Source: Acephala macrosclerotiorum (lineage: Eukaryota; Ascomycota; Leotiomycetes; Helotiales; Mollisiaceae). Taken from it: a stretch of 64,000 nt of DNA. The notes beneath the pieces were generated by a model, which had not been told where the DNA came from, searched no databases, and saw only the letters and a program-made list of their open reading frames with translations. Shown piece after piece: positions 10,665 through 22,481 of the stretch (positions are counted from its first letter, which is position 1; every line of letters starts with the position of its first letter). Location of the stretch: contig MU119208.1 of assembly GCA_014904845.1 (NCBI GenBank), positions 496,001-560,000 of the forward strand. Reading direction: 5' to 3'. Both the position numbers and the translations under genes were made by a program.

Positions 10665-11823
10665 TCAAGTCAAGACATTGTAAGGCAATTGATATCTGGA
10701 AGGATAGAAAAAGTATTCTAGCCAACTGGAGTTTCAAATGCCTGCCTTTTCTTCAACTGAGTTGTTGTGATTGCTGAGGACATCACGCACTTGAGAATCT
10801 GGGACATTCTCTCGTGCTTGCTGAGATTGAAATGTAGGCTAGAATCTACCTTTCTAAAGTTTTTAGCAACGAGAAAGGAGGGGCCCCATGAATATCAATC
10901 TTCTCGTGGTAGAAGTATACGAAAAGATATCCTCGATAGGCTGGCGTGTGATCTAGAACAAGGTGATATGTTCTAAAGGAGGGCGATGCTTAGTTTGGGA
11001 GGATGACAGCGATATGTTTGGGAACGAAGGCCTTGCTAAGGTTAGATAGATTGGTGTATCACAAAAAGGTCAAGATTTTTAACAAAGAGAAATGGAGGCG
11101 AAGCAGTCGATGTGATCGCAAGTTCAGTGGTGCATCATGCATGCGAAGGACAAGAAGAGTGATGCCAAGCGAAATGTTCAGGAGAATGGAGACCTTGCTG
11201 AAATCCGCTTCACTTCAAATATAAGTCAGAATCACATCACCAAATATCTGCCAAAGTTAGGAACAAAGTTTGGAGTGTCCACGCATCTTATTCATTCAAA
11301 TGCCTTCGCTATTCGCCTTTCGCTCATATCAGCAGCTGCATATGCACCAGATGCTCAACCAGCCATCTGCACAGCCATATTTACACATTCATGACTCCAA
11401 TTCACTCCTTCATTTCCTTTCCTCCCCAATCCATTTATTTGCCTAAGCTCTCGTCTCAACGAAAGCTTGAGCCAGGCCATTCATGCCTTATCATCAGCCA
11501 GACGCAGTCCAGCCAGTACTTCCAGCCCAGTAGAATACCCTCCATACGCTCACCCAAATAGGCTTGCGTCAAATACCAGTGCAGTTGCAATCGCGGAAAA
11601 ACAAAGAGTTCGCTAAAAGGACAGTCGGGGTGGTTGTTTGCCAGGTGCTTCGGAGGCGAATGCCAAAAATCGTATGCTGGGATGCGGGGAAGTGTACAAG
11701 TCGTATCATGGTCGGAGAGGTGTTGGTATGGGTATCAAGAGAAACAAACGAGAAATATGACTCGTCAGTCCGTCCAGCAGCACGGATATCGTAGATTTAT
11801 ACCATAGCATATGACACTGAGCC
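10665..11823. other. Intergenic, convergent 3' ends
   Basis: 1.16 kb between the 3' ends of the GPALPP gene (+) and the RING gene (-). It holds A/T-rich UTR-like sequence and short open frames without recognisable content. No gene supported. Confidence 0.55.
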
Positions 11824-13320
11824 TCATCGAACAACGCCAGCCTCGAGCTGGGAAGGCGATGGCTCCGCTGCCGCATTGGGTTCAGCAGCCTGTCGATTAC
11901 GACCTGGGAGACGCATGTTGCTGAATGGATTCGATATCCGAGGAACCCATCGTCTCGAAGTGGTAGCCTCAGCATTCACTTCACCATCAGCTGGAGTCGC
12001 ATCAGCAGCAGTGGCAGCCTGTGCAGCTTCTCTTCTAGCACGTCGAGTTGATCTTGGAGTATCAGCACCACCATATCGAACCCCATCACCAATCGGAACA
12101 CCAAAACGTCCTGGCAGGATAAGACGAGGATTGCCACGGATACCAGTCCAAGCAGATTGAGGTGGTTGAGGCATGTTTGTTCGGTCTGCTCTTCTTCGGC
12201 CAGTACGGTCAGCATCAACGGCTTCACCTTCAGGACGAGGCTTGGGAGTGTAGTAGTCGGCCTTGCAAAGCGGGCAGCAAGCACGACGACTCGTGAGCCA
12301 GGGATCCAAACAGCCAGCGTGGAATGCATGACCGCAGGTCAATCCACGAATATCATCGTCCTCCTCTAAGGTATCAATGCAGATGGCACATGAATCACCC
12401 GGGTTAGTGAGAAGTTCGGGTGGCACAGCCGTATGGATGTGATCATCCTCATCATCTTCCTCCTCGCTGGTGGTTGTTGGGTGTTTGTTGACCGTGCTGG
12501 TCGTAGTTTGGACCTCTTGTAATCGATTGTCCTCCTCAACAGTTGGTGATGCAATTCCCTTCTCGGCGATAGTAGGCGCCATGCTCTTACGTTCAGCCCC
12601 AAATTCACCTCCCAAATGATTCGTAGCCGGAGAAATCGTCATCTCAGCAGCCTCGCCATCTGATCCTGCAGTACCTGGTCGTGAGTTGATAGTATGCTTG
12701 GTACCAGTCGGTGATGATGGCATAACACCATCTACATCTCTGATACTTCCAGCCCGACTCGGTGGTGCTGTGACGCCGCCTGTCGTTGGCAATCCTTCTC
12801 TAGCCCGCGATGCAACCCAATTCTTGTACTTGGTAAGAGGAAATCGCTCATTAACCTCATCCATCGTCATCAATTTCTTTTCCCTCCTCCGACGATGTGG
12901 CCTCACAGGCATATTTTCGAGGTTGATCGGGTCAACCTCCTCGCCGTTTCGGATCGCACGATTGCGGGCATTGTATCGGAAGCAATACTTGACGCCTACG
13001 ATAATCCTTCAAAATACATCAGTACAAGGATTAATCTCTGAATCAATCGCTGCTCACCATAAGTTCGTGAATACCACACCGAAACCTAATGCAACGAAGA
13101 ACAGCAGAGGGGAACTGGTCGGGCCGCTGGATCCACCCCCCTGCTGATTATTCGACGACATCGTGGATGTTGAGGACGGTGCAGACGACGAGATGGATGA
13201 TTGCGTTGCAGCAACACTCAACGAGGGGAGTATAGTTGTCGTCTGGTCCCCTCCAAGTGCTCGTGGAAGTTCTCGTTGTACGAGTAGTTGTGAAACCTCA
13301 ACGATGACTTGACTGATCAT
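11824..13320 (-). CDS. Membrane-anchored RING-H2 E3 ubiquitin ligase
   Basis: Exons complement(13058-13320) and (11824-13006), separated by a 51-nt intron, give 481 residues. Layout: Ser/Thr-rich N-terminus, a Gly/Ser stretch, one transmembrane segment (PLLFFVALGFGVVFTNLWIIVGV, positions about 78-100), a basic juxtamembrane segment (RPHRRRREKK), a long acidic disordered region, then a RING-H2 domain. That domain is CAICIDTLEEDD...CGHAFHAGCLDPWL...CCPLC, with C3H2C3 spacing. The tail is rich in Arg, Ala and Pro. The family transfers ubiquitin at membranes; the substrate cannot be told. The open frame extends to a GTG at 13383, but the first ATG is at 13320. A further upstream exon cannot be excluded. 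Confidence 0.82.
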
Positions 13321-15138
13321 GGCTGTACTGGAAGAGACTAACGCGACTGGGCCTCGTGTAAAGGAATGGGCCTGCGGGTTCACGGATTCGCTTCTGTTAG
13401 ACGGTGCGCCACCTCACTTATGAGAGTGGAATAGTGACATTCCCTGCGCAAACAAACCGGATTAATTGCAGGCTAGTCGAGGTTGTAGGGATGGGGATGG
13501 AAATGGAGAAGTGGCGGGAAAGAGGTTGAGATTTGAAGGTGATGGTGAGTTCCAAGTTCGAAAGAGTGAAAGGCTGGGCTAGTAGCGCCGTTACAGAAAT
13601 CCTTTCCTTTATTAGCGGTGGCGTCGTTGGTGAAAATCATCAAAGCAATAAGATGATTCCCACGATTACAAGACTAAATACCGCAACAAATGTACGAAAA
13701 CCCGCAGAAACTACCAGTGCGAAGTCGTATGACAGGAGGGAGGAAGTCGGCGTTGCAGAAGACGGTGATGGTGGTATGATGGGACACAAGAAGTCATCAA
13801 CACCAACACGGGACTCGGAAGTGTTAGTGCTTGACGATTCTTAGGGGAGTCTTGAGGGGGGCGAATCTGAGGTCGAGATGTCGATGCGGCCTGCGTGGAC
13901 GGTGCGGTTTACAGGTTCTTGTCAGCCACCAAGACCTGGACCTCACTGCACCAGCGAGCTCAATAATTCACGGACGAGAGACGGCCTCGTCTTCGGGTAG
14001 CTCTTGACATCCCTATTAAACAAGTCCAAATCTTTCATGACATCCTTCAGCGCCATGACATTCTTGCGCCATGCTTCGCGAAAAAAGAGGCATTTCTCTT
14101 CGCATGATCTTCAAACATCTGAGCGTGGACCACTGCAAGCGCCGTCACTCTTTCGCTGTGCCCTTCTGGGGTTTGACAGAGGGGAGGGAACATGCATCTG
14201 CTGCATCTCGCATCTCCAGCCCCAGGGCGTTGATTTGACTGCAACTTTTTGCACATGACTCGACCAGCGCGTCCCCAGAGTTTCCCATCCTTGAAGCGAC
14301 TATCTTCTGTTGACTTCGGCCCGGAGGTTGAACCTTAAGATATTGAAAGCCACCATCATGAGACAAACGGACGTTGATTAAATCTATGAAGGCTGAGATG
14401 CAATACGAATTTGAGCAACGATCGTCCTCCCAGCAATCTTACAGCTGGGTCAAAGTGTTTGGAGTCTCATACCTCCGTATATCTCACCCCCAATCTTTGA
14501 TGAAGCCGTGAGCCGTGGATGCTGAATTATCCGTTATGCGAGCTATTAATACCTCATCTCCATGTCTGAGCTTCCTTATTGAGAAAGTCCAGCCAAAGTT
14601 CAGGAGAATGTATACGAGTAGAGTGAATGCAAACAACTCCATCAGCGTCACGAACCTCGACAACAAGTGACATCCTCATGCGACGATGTCCGTACAGAGT
14701 AATCTAGATATCCAAACTCAATCCCAGATCTCTCTCCCCAAACAAGCTTTTCCTAGCCACCCCTTCCCCCCCTTTCCAACCCCACTCTTTTAGTCGTCGA
14801 TCCCTTCGCGGCTATCTCCGTTGCGCCAAAAAAAACCTATCACGAACTCCACACCAGCTCGCCTCTTCGACCAGCCATCCTCTATTTGCATTCGCAGCGC
14901 AAGCAAGATTTGTGATCACAAGCACCACACATGATTCCACACCTGCAGCATCATTCGATAACCTTACCCTAACCCTCACCCAACTCACCCCAAGCCGACC
15001 ACCTGTTCGTCAGGGTCAGGTCTCCGCGTCATCATCGGCATCGACACTCTAGCCCACGCTCCGGATCTCAAGATATCCGCGCCTCCCCTGACTATCTTTT
15101 CCTTCCGTACTGGGCCGAGACGAAACCGAGCACCCAAC
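13321..15138. other. Intergenic region between RING gene and cyclophilin H
   Basis: 1.8 kb upstream of both divergent genes. Pyrimidine-rich tracts around 14750-14800 resemble a fungal core promoter for the cyclophilin gene. A 103-codon open frame at 13533-13844 (+) has no recognisable content and is not called. Confidence 0.5.
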
Positions 15139-16044
15139 ATGCCGCCAACTGTCCTGCCCGCGAACGGGAATCCGTTGTAAGCCTCCTTTCTCACTCACAT
15201 GATCATGAAGCCAATGATAGTGATTGCAGGGTGTTTTTCGATGTCACTATTGGCGGTTCGTCTCCCTTTCCATTCCGTTGCGCCTCTTTTCGTTCGTCAA
15301 AAATTTCGCTTCGTTTTGAGGAGAGTCACGTGATGTCAAACGATGAGTGTTTTGTGTTCGTTTCAGTTTCGTGTCTTGAGGCACGAATGACTGGAGGCGG
15401 CACAAGCGACTAGAAGGGAAAGAAAGAAGGGAGAAGAGCAAAATGAGTGGAAAAGAGAGTTTGCTGACAGGTGGGTGACGGTGTAGGAGAGCCATTAGGA
15501 CGCGTCACTTTCGAGTTATTCAAGGATGCAGTACCCAAGACCGCCGAGAACTTCAGACAATTCTGCACAGGAGAGTCGAAGAACCATTTGGGTAAGCCAC
15601 AGGGGTACAAGGGGTGTAAATTCCATCGAATTGTGAGTTCTTCGTACTTGGATGAGGCTCTAGTCAAAGGATTCAGAAATTTGAGGCTAATGAAGAACCT
15701 CACAGATCAAAGATTTTATGATCCAAGGCGGTGACTTCCTCAACGGTGACGGCACAGGCTCAACCTGCATCTACAGCACCAAAACCTTCGCCGATGAAAA
15801 CTTCATCCGCAAACACACCGAACCCGGTCTCCTCTCCATGGCCAATGCCGGCCCAAACGGTAACGGGTGTCAATTCTTTATCACAACAGTTCCTACCCCG
15901 TTCTTGGATGGAAAACATGTTGTGTTTGGGAAGGTGGTGGATGGGATGGATGTTGTGAGGAAGATGGAGAATACGAAGACGGGGTATAGGGGGAAGGATG
16001 TGCCGAATATGGATGTTGCGATTGCTATGTGTGGGGAGATGTGA
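15139..16044 (+). CDS. Cyclophilin H-type peptidyl-prolyl isomerase
   Basis: Exons 15139-15176, 15230-15255, 15487-15632, 15706-16044 give 182 residues, the normal length for cyclophilin H, a U4/U6.U5 tri-snRNP-associated prolyl isomerase. The cyclophilin fold runs through the whole protein: [53 protein letters not shown] (catalytic Arg in FHR, Gln and Phe in FMIQGGDF), [20 protein letters not shown], and [11 protein letters not shown], ending MCGEM. Assignment to the H subfamily rests on the [11 protein letters not shown] start and overall resemblance. The second exon is only 26 nt. The second intron is 231 nt, long for this genome. Cytosolic CypA is the main alternative. Confidence 0.92.
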
Positions 16045-17507
16045 GGGGTTAGTAGCGAGAATCAAAAGGAGAGGCGAGAACTGAGAGCGAAAAAAGAATG
16101 GGAAGCGAAAATTTGGGGAAAAGCGGGTGGAGAAAAGCTTTCTTTTACGCATAGGGATGCAAAAAGCCAGAGATTGGATCATTGGCAAACGTTGGACATG
16201 GGACGAAGCATCGTCTCAGCACGAAGATCGAGAATCCGAGGTCGACAAGGTCTCGAGGATCAAAAATAGCATCGCAGGATCAAGAATCAATACGGAGAAG
16301 CCTCCGAGAATCCAGACCCAAAATCAATGAGATTGAGAGAGCGATCAGAAGACGATCAAACAGAACACTTGGCCAAGTCTAATAATGATTTCTGGGCAAC
16401 GGCTTGCGAGAACTTGAGAAGATCAAACAAAGCGACAACTGAAACAACATGTCCACCTTCCCCGCAAACAATGAACATCAGATCATTAGGCTCTTCTTTC
16501 CGTTTCTCATTCATGTTTCTGCGACACTCGTCTGTTCTTTGAGATCTACGACCCCACCCAGATCTTCGAGTGGAGACCGAACAGAGAGTTCGGACGTTTT
16601 AACGAGACATCGTTGTTTCTCCAATTTCGTGAAAGTCGCCAGTACGGCAGCGACATAAAATTAAAGGAGTCAATCCACGAATCAATGTTTAGTGAGTATG
16701 AAGATCACGGAGCATCGAGAAGGAAGACGGATTCGGAAAGGTCATAGAATGGTTATTGAGAAACCTTGGGAACCCTGATGTGCCTGTAGAGTTACTAGAG
16801 GTTTGATATGTGTACAGAGAGATGGAAGATCGTCGAGAATCAAGCCAGACAAGTGTTAGATAAGAAGCGTCGGGTTAGCAGGACGAAAATCCTAGATTCG
16901 GGCAACATACAAAGAGAGAATCATCGTGAGTGTGCAACCTCGATCTAACCAGTCTCCGTGACTTCACGAGCAAGTCGTCTGGTCACGACGGCGACGCCAC
17001 TATGAAATACTTATTCAAATCTCATTTATATTCGGAGAGAGAGAGAGTCTATGTGTGTGTGTGTGTGTGTGTGTGATGATCATCGCTTTCAAAACCACTT
17101 TCAGTTTGTATTTGAATCACAATTAAGAAGTCAGAAATATGTTTTAAAGATCGTGTAATTTGCAAACTAGCATCTATGTGCAATTCTCGCCCCTCCAGGA
17201 GGATTTGTGTTGTAGCATATGTACAACAAAAAGGCAAATGGTATCTGAAAAACTCCAATCATCCACGCCTTTCCCATGCCTCTTTCCTTCTATGCAAATG
17301 CCCATTCCGTTCCAACGCCATGCAATGTTATGTGTATGTTACTTTCAAACGCCGCCTATGCTCTTACGTTCTAAAAACGCCCTGCACGCAAATGTAATTG
17401 GGTATATGAAGCAGAAATAAAGGAAATTTTGGGGGTAAGGGGGAAGTTAGAATCGTGAATATAAGCCCGAAAGCTTATTCAGTAACAGGTGTATCGTGAT
17501 TATGAAA
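16045..17507. other. Intergenic region with GA and TG microsatellites
   Basis: 1.46 kb between the cyclophilin 3' end and the 3' end of the LPMO-like gene. It contains an adjacent (GA)n and (TG)n tract at 17035-17075. An open frame around 16540-16745 is Arg/Glu-rich but resembles nothing I know and is not called. Confidence 0.5.
17035..17075. repeat. (GA)n/(TG)n microsatellite
   Basis: A short GA run (about 17035-17047) is followed a few bases later by twelve TG dinucleotides at 17052-17075. Simple-sequence repeat in non-coding DNA. Confidence 0.9.
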
Positions 17508-18785
17508 TCACTTTCGGAACTCGCGACCTCTCATTCTGATCGACCTTGCAGTAAGGAATGGCGAAGGAGATGGGACACCGGTGGCAACTGAAGAAGCAGG
17601 AGCTTGAGAGACATGGCTCTGGGAGCTGCTCGAAGCAGTCGGGGAAATCGTAGCATATTGGGTCGAGGCAATGGTGATAGCCGTAGAGGAGGTAGAACCC
17701 TGAGATGCGGTTGGGACTTTGGTGACGGTAACGGTAAGGATTTCCTTTGTTTGCTCGGTGACGGTGACGGTCACGAATCCACTTGCAGCCGCGGTGGTCT
17801 TGGCTGGTGTCTGTGTGGTCGTTGCTGGTGCTTGAGTTGAAGCTGGAGGAGCAACTGAGGAGGAGGAAGCTGCAGCGGGCATAGTGTAGGCAGGGCCAAA
17901 AGTGAGCGCTGGCTTGGCAGAAGGGTCGACTAGGAACAGATTGGCGAGCTGGTTGGGAATGCCAACCTGGGCGGCATTAAGACCAGTGAGTTGCTGATTT
18001 GCAGCGACCTTCGCTACGGCTCCTGTGGTTGACTGGGAAGTCATCATGATGTCAAGACAGGAGGTGTAGCTCTGGTTAGTTACGATTGCGCCAGTGACGG
18101 GGTCGAGTTGAGGCCATTCCCACACCCAGTACATGGTGTAGTTGCCGGTCGTGCCAGCTTCTGTGGGAATCTGGACGTCGGTCTGGCATGGGAGGTCTGC
18201 TCCGTTCGGCCAGTCGACCGCAGCTTGGCGTACCCTCGAGAGAGAGAAAGCGTTGTCGACTTGGAAGCACCTTCCGTCGTCAAAGGTTCTTGTTGCGATG
18301 AGCTTGCCTCTCTTGTCACCACCAGTGCCGTCTGAGTTCCAGACTCGGTGGATGCCAAGGTACGTGTCGGTGTTTGCCGGAGTTTTGGTGCCGTAGACAA
18401 AGACTGTTCCATTGCCTGCACCCCTCACAGTCAAAGGCTGTGTGACGTGACCATTCTCTAAGTATCGAAGAGCGATGTGGTCTTGGGGAGCAGCTGTAAG
18501 AGGTCCGTAGCCAGAAGTGTAGGTGCCGATAGTCTGGGTGGCCTTGCACATGAGGTCGGTAGAGAGAAATCCAGCGGGCTGGCGGCCATCTGGGGGAAGT
18601 TCGTAGACATTTTGGGCGTTGGGATCAACGTTAGCGATCCTAGGTCCATATCCGCGAGGATATCCAGGATTGCCAACGAAGGAGCCATTGGCGCCGATGA
18701 GCCTGATATCTTCCAGCCATGTGTGTGCCTCAACGAGTGAGGTAGAGAGGAGCAAGAAGGTGAAGAGGGAGTAGATCGACATCAT
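17508..18785 (-). CDS. Secreted LPMO-like protein with Ser/Thr-rich tail
   Basis: Intron-free, 425 residues. A signal peptide (residues 1-20, ending LVEA) would be cleaved just before His21 (HTWLEDIRLIG). An N-terminal His exposed this way is the hallmark of the copper histidine brace of lytic polysaccharide monooxygenases. Candidate second ligands are H103 (APQDHIALRY) or H113, with Tyr/Trp-rich sequence near the end of the domain (TMYWVWEWPQL). Paired cysteines and NxS/T sequons fit a secreted fold. From about residue 305 the chain becomes a Ser/Thr/Pro-rich linker. There is no terminal carbohydrate-binding module and no GPI-like hydrophobic end; the C-terminus is basic. I think it belongs to the fungal DUF7492 group, which has LPMO-like features. 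Enzyme activity is inference. Confidence 0.72.
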   Translation of the reverse strand: MMSIYSLFTFLLLSTSLVEAHTWLEDIRLIGANGSFVGNPGYPRGYGPRIANVDPNAQNVYELPPDGRQPAGFLSTDLMCKATQTIGTYTSGYGPLTAAPQDHIALRYLENGHVTQPLTVRGAGNGTVFVYGTKTPANTDTYLGIHRVWNSDGTGGDKRGKLIATRTFDDGRCFQVDNAFSLSRVRQAAVDWPNGADLPCQTDVQIPTEAGTTGNYTMYWVWEWPQLDPVTGAIVTNQSYTSCLDIMMTSQSTTGAVAKVAANQQLTGLNAAQVGIPNQLANLFLVDPSAKPALTFGPAYTMPAAASSSSVAPPASTQAPATTTQTPAKTTAAASGFVTVTVTEQTKEILTVTVTKVPTASQGSTSSTAITIASTQYATISPTASSSSQSHVSQAPASSVATGVPSPSPFLTARSIRMRGREFRK

Positions 18786-20769
18786 TGTGAAGTGGAGTCT
18801 CGAAGTGCGTATGGTGTGAAAGATCAGTGCTATCTCGCCTGCGAGTCGGAAACTGTCAAGTCTGTTCTTGAAGAAGTGTTGTAGAAAGTTGTAGATCGAA
18901 GGTAGTTGTTGAAGGTGGAAGTTGAAGGTTGGCTAGGAATTAAGTAGAAGAAAAATCTCGCAATTAAATAATTAATGGACGGCCAGCGTGAACAATGAAC
19001 AATAGAAAGTATGAATGGCATTGAGCGAACACAATGGGAACGCTTGTTATTGTTGTTTGCTGTTCATGATTCACTTGGGCTTTGAGCCAGAAATATCAAG
19101 CAGGATGAACAAGCACAATAGTAGGAGGGGAACCGATAAATAAAGTAAGAAAAACGAGAGTGGAGAATTACAAGGACCAAGTAGATGAGGAATAGATAAG
19201 AAACAAACTCTGCGACATTGAAACAAAGACTCAATGGTTCTTTGGCTCCCAGTCCGCAGTTCTTTGTGGTCGACTGATCTGAGCAAGACGATAACGGATA
19301 ATTTGCGCCTATCATCCCGGATTAGCGAAGTTTCAAGGCCACCCCTGCGCAGACCCCCAAGACCTCGTGGGCCAGGGACTCTTTTCTCGAACCGGGACCA
19401 GTCAATGGCTCCAGGTTTCCAAAAGATGAGATGCAGAAGCCTGCGGCAGTGAAGACCCGAGTTCTGAGAAGCTCGACCCTCATCAAATCAATGGCCCGAC
19501 AGGGCTGCATCTGTAGCGCGACCACATCGAAGCGCGCGTGAGCTACACCTGTGAATAGCTCTGAGCGCTTGTCTTCGTGACTCAAGAAAAGAAGTCTTTT
19601 GGCGCGGGAAAACTCGTACAAAGTCCATCTCCGCGGGTATATCGAGTGTTCCAAACCATAGCAGCCGAGCAGAGTCGAGGGCATTGCGAATTCGAGACAC
19701 TCTTCGTGGAGAGCCGCTGCAAGAGAGATCATATCCAGGCACATATAGCAACCTCCTCGAGATCTCGTCACACACGCCCAGTGCATCCCAGCACCCACGG
19801 TCGATGGCAGGAATCCAGAATCGGCCCAAGTCTGGTTTATCGATACGACGCCGTGGACCGAGGCCTTGAAGAGGTTGCTCAAGGACTTGGACGATGCCGG
19901 CGGGGACGGTGATGGGAGAATCTGGGACATCGCATGTTTCGCAGGTCCGTGGAACACTCTGAGGAGCAAGTAAAGGCGGTTAATCTGCCCCGCTCGCTGA
20001 AGCTTGGAGGGGCTAGAGGTCCGTGATTACACATTTGATCCGATTCTAGGAGCTCTGGATTGCGCGTATTGTTTCGATTCATCTAGTGGTGTATACTGTT
20101 GTGGGGTTGCGAAGATGCAGGAGCAGTGATGGTGAGAAAGCACAGGCATGTCTCGGGGCATTTCTTTCTTGGCACTCTAGCGAGTCTCTTTGTCCCCATC
20201 TTTGCTCGACTGTTTGAACCTCATCTGAACTTTATATCCAACAAAGCATCCTGCAAACATCTCTATCCCCACTGTTCGGCTCAAATAGAGTTTCTTGACT
20301 CGGACGATCTCCAAAATCACTCCTTTTGCACCTAGTAGCTGCGAACCTGCAGACGAAAGTCACGTTCCACCCTCCTGTTCAACCTCCTCAACAATTCTAC
20401 CTCAAAAGGTCAGTGCAATTCTTCTATCATTCTCACCCACATGTATATCCCCGTCTATTCTTCCCATTCATTCAGTTCCCGAAGATATCATCAAGTGGCA
20501 GTTTTTCTTTGCCTCATCATATTCCAAATCTCCAGTGTACGTAACACCCCGCGGTTTCATAAATCTTATCCGATGTCACGGGTGGATAATGCACTTTTTG
20601 AGAAATTCATGTGGACGCCACTAGTATCAGTTGATTAGCCGGCGAGGTCCCGAACTGTCAAGGATCATATTTACTTCTCGGTACCATTATGGGATGACTG
20701 CTAATCAATGCAAATCAGATCTTGTCTTTTCCAGTCAGTCGGATCTCGTGATTCACAGGAGATCATACA
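18786..20769. other. Intergenic, about 2 kb, no supported gene
   Basis: Upstream region of the LPMO-like gene (-) and the metallo-beta-lactamase gene (+). Overlapping open frames on both strands around 19320-19930 (the longest with an ATG is about 203 codons, minus strand) have no recognisable content, so I do not call them. 20400-20560 is pyrimidine-rich. Confidence 0.45.
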
Positions 20770-21840
20770 ATGGTCAATGTGAATCCCAAGAGCTTGCTAC
20801 AAACGACAAGCTTCATTAGCAGACGTGTTAATGAATCCACCTTTCTGATCATCGAGGATGATTCATACGGAGAGCAACCGTATATCTACGTCAAAATCTA
20901 TCCAAACCACATAATCATTAACGACACTGGCTGCGACTCCCCTCGAAAGAAGCACCTGTCTCTGACTTCCCTTCAAAAATATATAGAAACGTTTCCACTT
21001 CCACTCAACAGGAATCAGGCCTTGAATCCAGAAGGCAAGAAACACTATATTATAATCTGCTCACACTGTCACTATGACCACATCCTCGGGATCCCGCAGT
21101 TTCTGTCCTCAGAACCAACGATCATCGCCTCAGATTTCAACAAGAACTGGTTACTGGAAGACCTGCCAATACACTCACTATGCAAATATGTCAACAAGCC
21201 AACCCCGCAATACACCATCTCCCACTGGGCATCCCACTTGTCATATTTTTCACTTCCAGATGCCGCTCCCTTCCGAATCCAATTCCTCCACATCCCAGGC
21301 CACACACCATGTTCCCTGGCCTGGTACGACATCGATGAGCACCATTTATACGTAGGAGACACTTTTTACGAACGGAAACGCGAGATCCCTATTCCAGAGC
21401 TTCCAGATGATGCGGGACAGGTACCGGGTTTACCAGCCACACAAGCTGCAATCATCTTCCCTGAGGAAGGCGGGAACTGGATCCAGTACATGGCCTCCCT
21501 CGACCTTCTTCTCTCCTTCGTCTTGCACCAAAACCAAGAACTAAAAAGACGTCATGACAGCAGTCATGATCCAATTCCAAGAGTAAAAGTTGGATGTGGG
21601 CATCTCACTTATAATGCAGATGCCGAGAGTATGATTATCGAAGTGCAAGCCCTCTTTCAGAGGATCATTGCTGGCAACGTACCAGTCAATAGCAGTGGTG
21701 TGAAAAGAGGGATTGTGCATGATTTTTGGTTGGAAAGCGAAAATTCTCGATTTAGTGTTATGGCTCCTCGACATTTGGCATACGAAGCTCGGAGATATTT
21801 CCATCCCAAGCTAGAGATAGACTGCATTAATGCGGAGTAA
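20770..21840 (+). CDS. Metallo-beta-lactamase-fold hydrolase
   Basis: An intron-free 356-residue protein with the metal-binding signature HxHxDH (H99, H101, D103, H104 in SHCHYDHILG). Further ligands are H178 (HIPGHTPCS), D197 (YVGDTFYER) and H278 (VGCGHLTY), so the full dinuclear metal site is present. The spacing fits the glyoxalase II-like/MBL superfamily. The substrate cannot be read from the sequence; relatives include hydrolases of thioesters, lactones and secondary-metabolite intermediates. No signal peptide, so probably cytosolic. No biosynthetic genes sit beside it. It opens the accessory-looking stretch that contains the kinase genes. Confidence 0.82.
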   Translation: MVNVNPKSLLQTTSFISRRVNESTFLIIEDDSYGEQPYIYVKIYPNHIIINDTGCDSPRKKHLSLTSLQKYIETFPLPLNRNQALNPEGKKHYIIICSHCHYDHILGIPQFLSSEPTIIASDFNKNWLLEDLPIHSLCKYVNKPTPQYTISHWASHLSYFSLPDAAPFRIQFLHIPGHTPCSLAWYDIDEHHLYVGDTFYERKREIPIPELPDDAGQVPGLPATQAAIIFPEEGGNWIQYMASLDLLLSFVLHQNQELKRRHDSSHDPIPRVKVGCGHLTYNADAESMIIEVQALFQRIIAGNVPVNSSGVKRGIVHDFWLESENSRFSVMAPRHLAYEARRYFHPKLEIDCINAE

Positions 21841-21930
21841 TGTTTGAGGGGAATAGGAGAAGCGAGGGAAAGCGTTCTTACACCTTCCAGCAGGTTCAAA
21901 TAATTGCCTCAAACAATCTTGCTATAGTTA

Positions 21931-22269
21931 ATGCAAGTGCATGCATGGCCTCTGGCTTTTTTCAACTTCATAGAGCAGCAAGTTGATTCTGGCGTTGTAA
22001 TGAACTATCTGTTTCATCCTAATTTTCATTCTCAAGACCCCAGGGTGGTGATTGAGCGAACTCTACCCTTTATTCATAAGCGGTTGGACAACCGGCAAGA
22101 CATGGGCAGGTTATCGTATCAGATGGAATGTGCTCTTCTCGTGTACAGCTACTTTCAAGAAACAACGAGAGGTAGTATGAAAGAGGATACCGAGTGGTTT
22201 AATAATCCTACGGACTCCTACCTGTATTTTCAAATGCCCAGCTCAACAAAGGCTTTCAAAGTAACATAA
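21931..22269 (+). CDS. Short hypothetical protein
   Basis: An ATG-initiated frame of 112 codons between the metallo-beta-lactamase gene and a kinase gene on the same strand. The protein is rich in aromatic and polar residues (AFFNFIEQQ, MNYLFHPNFHSQDP) with no signal peptide or known motif. I do not recognise it. It could be a remnant or a chance frame. Confidence 0.28.
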   Translation: MQVHAWPLAFFNFIEQQVDSGVVMNYLFHPNFHSQDPRVVIERTLPFIHKRLDNRQDMGRLSYQMECALLVYSYFQETTRGSMKEDTEWFNNPTDSYLYFQMPSSTKAFKVT

Positions 22270-22481
22270 AGACTTGTTCAAGTGGTTGTTGCATCTAGTT
22301 AGATGTAGAATATTTATCCGGCTCCAGCCATCGTCTAGAAAATCCCAGGCAAAGCTGAGAACTTGGAAGCACCATCCAGCACTTGCGATAGATTCACCTT
22401 TCAACAGCATCGCAAGGATGGACATTATAAGCCCACTTGGCCCTTGTCCAGAAGTAACAAGTTACACAAATCTTGCGCAAT

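Noticed and set aside
13321..13383. Extended start of the RING gene at 13383
   Set aside because: The codon there is GTG, not ATG; the same applies to 1403 in AlaRS and 38363 in the rhodanese.
13533..13844. 103-codon plus-strand frame upstream of the RING gene
   Set aside because: Lies in a promoter region and shows no conserved content.
16540..16745. Arg/Glu-rich open stretch after cyclophilin H
   Set aside because: No start in a sensible context and no family resemblance; probably UTR or intergenic.
19322..19930. Long minus-strand open frame (about 203 codons from an ATG)
   Set aside because: No recognisable domain, no splice logic, overlapped by open frames on the opposite strand; looks like chance in a GC-balanced stretch.
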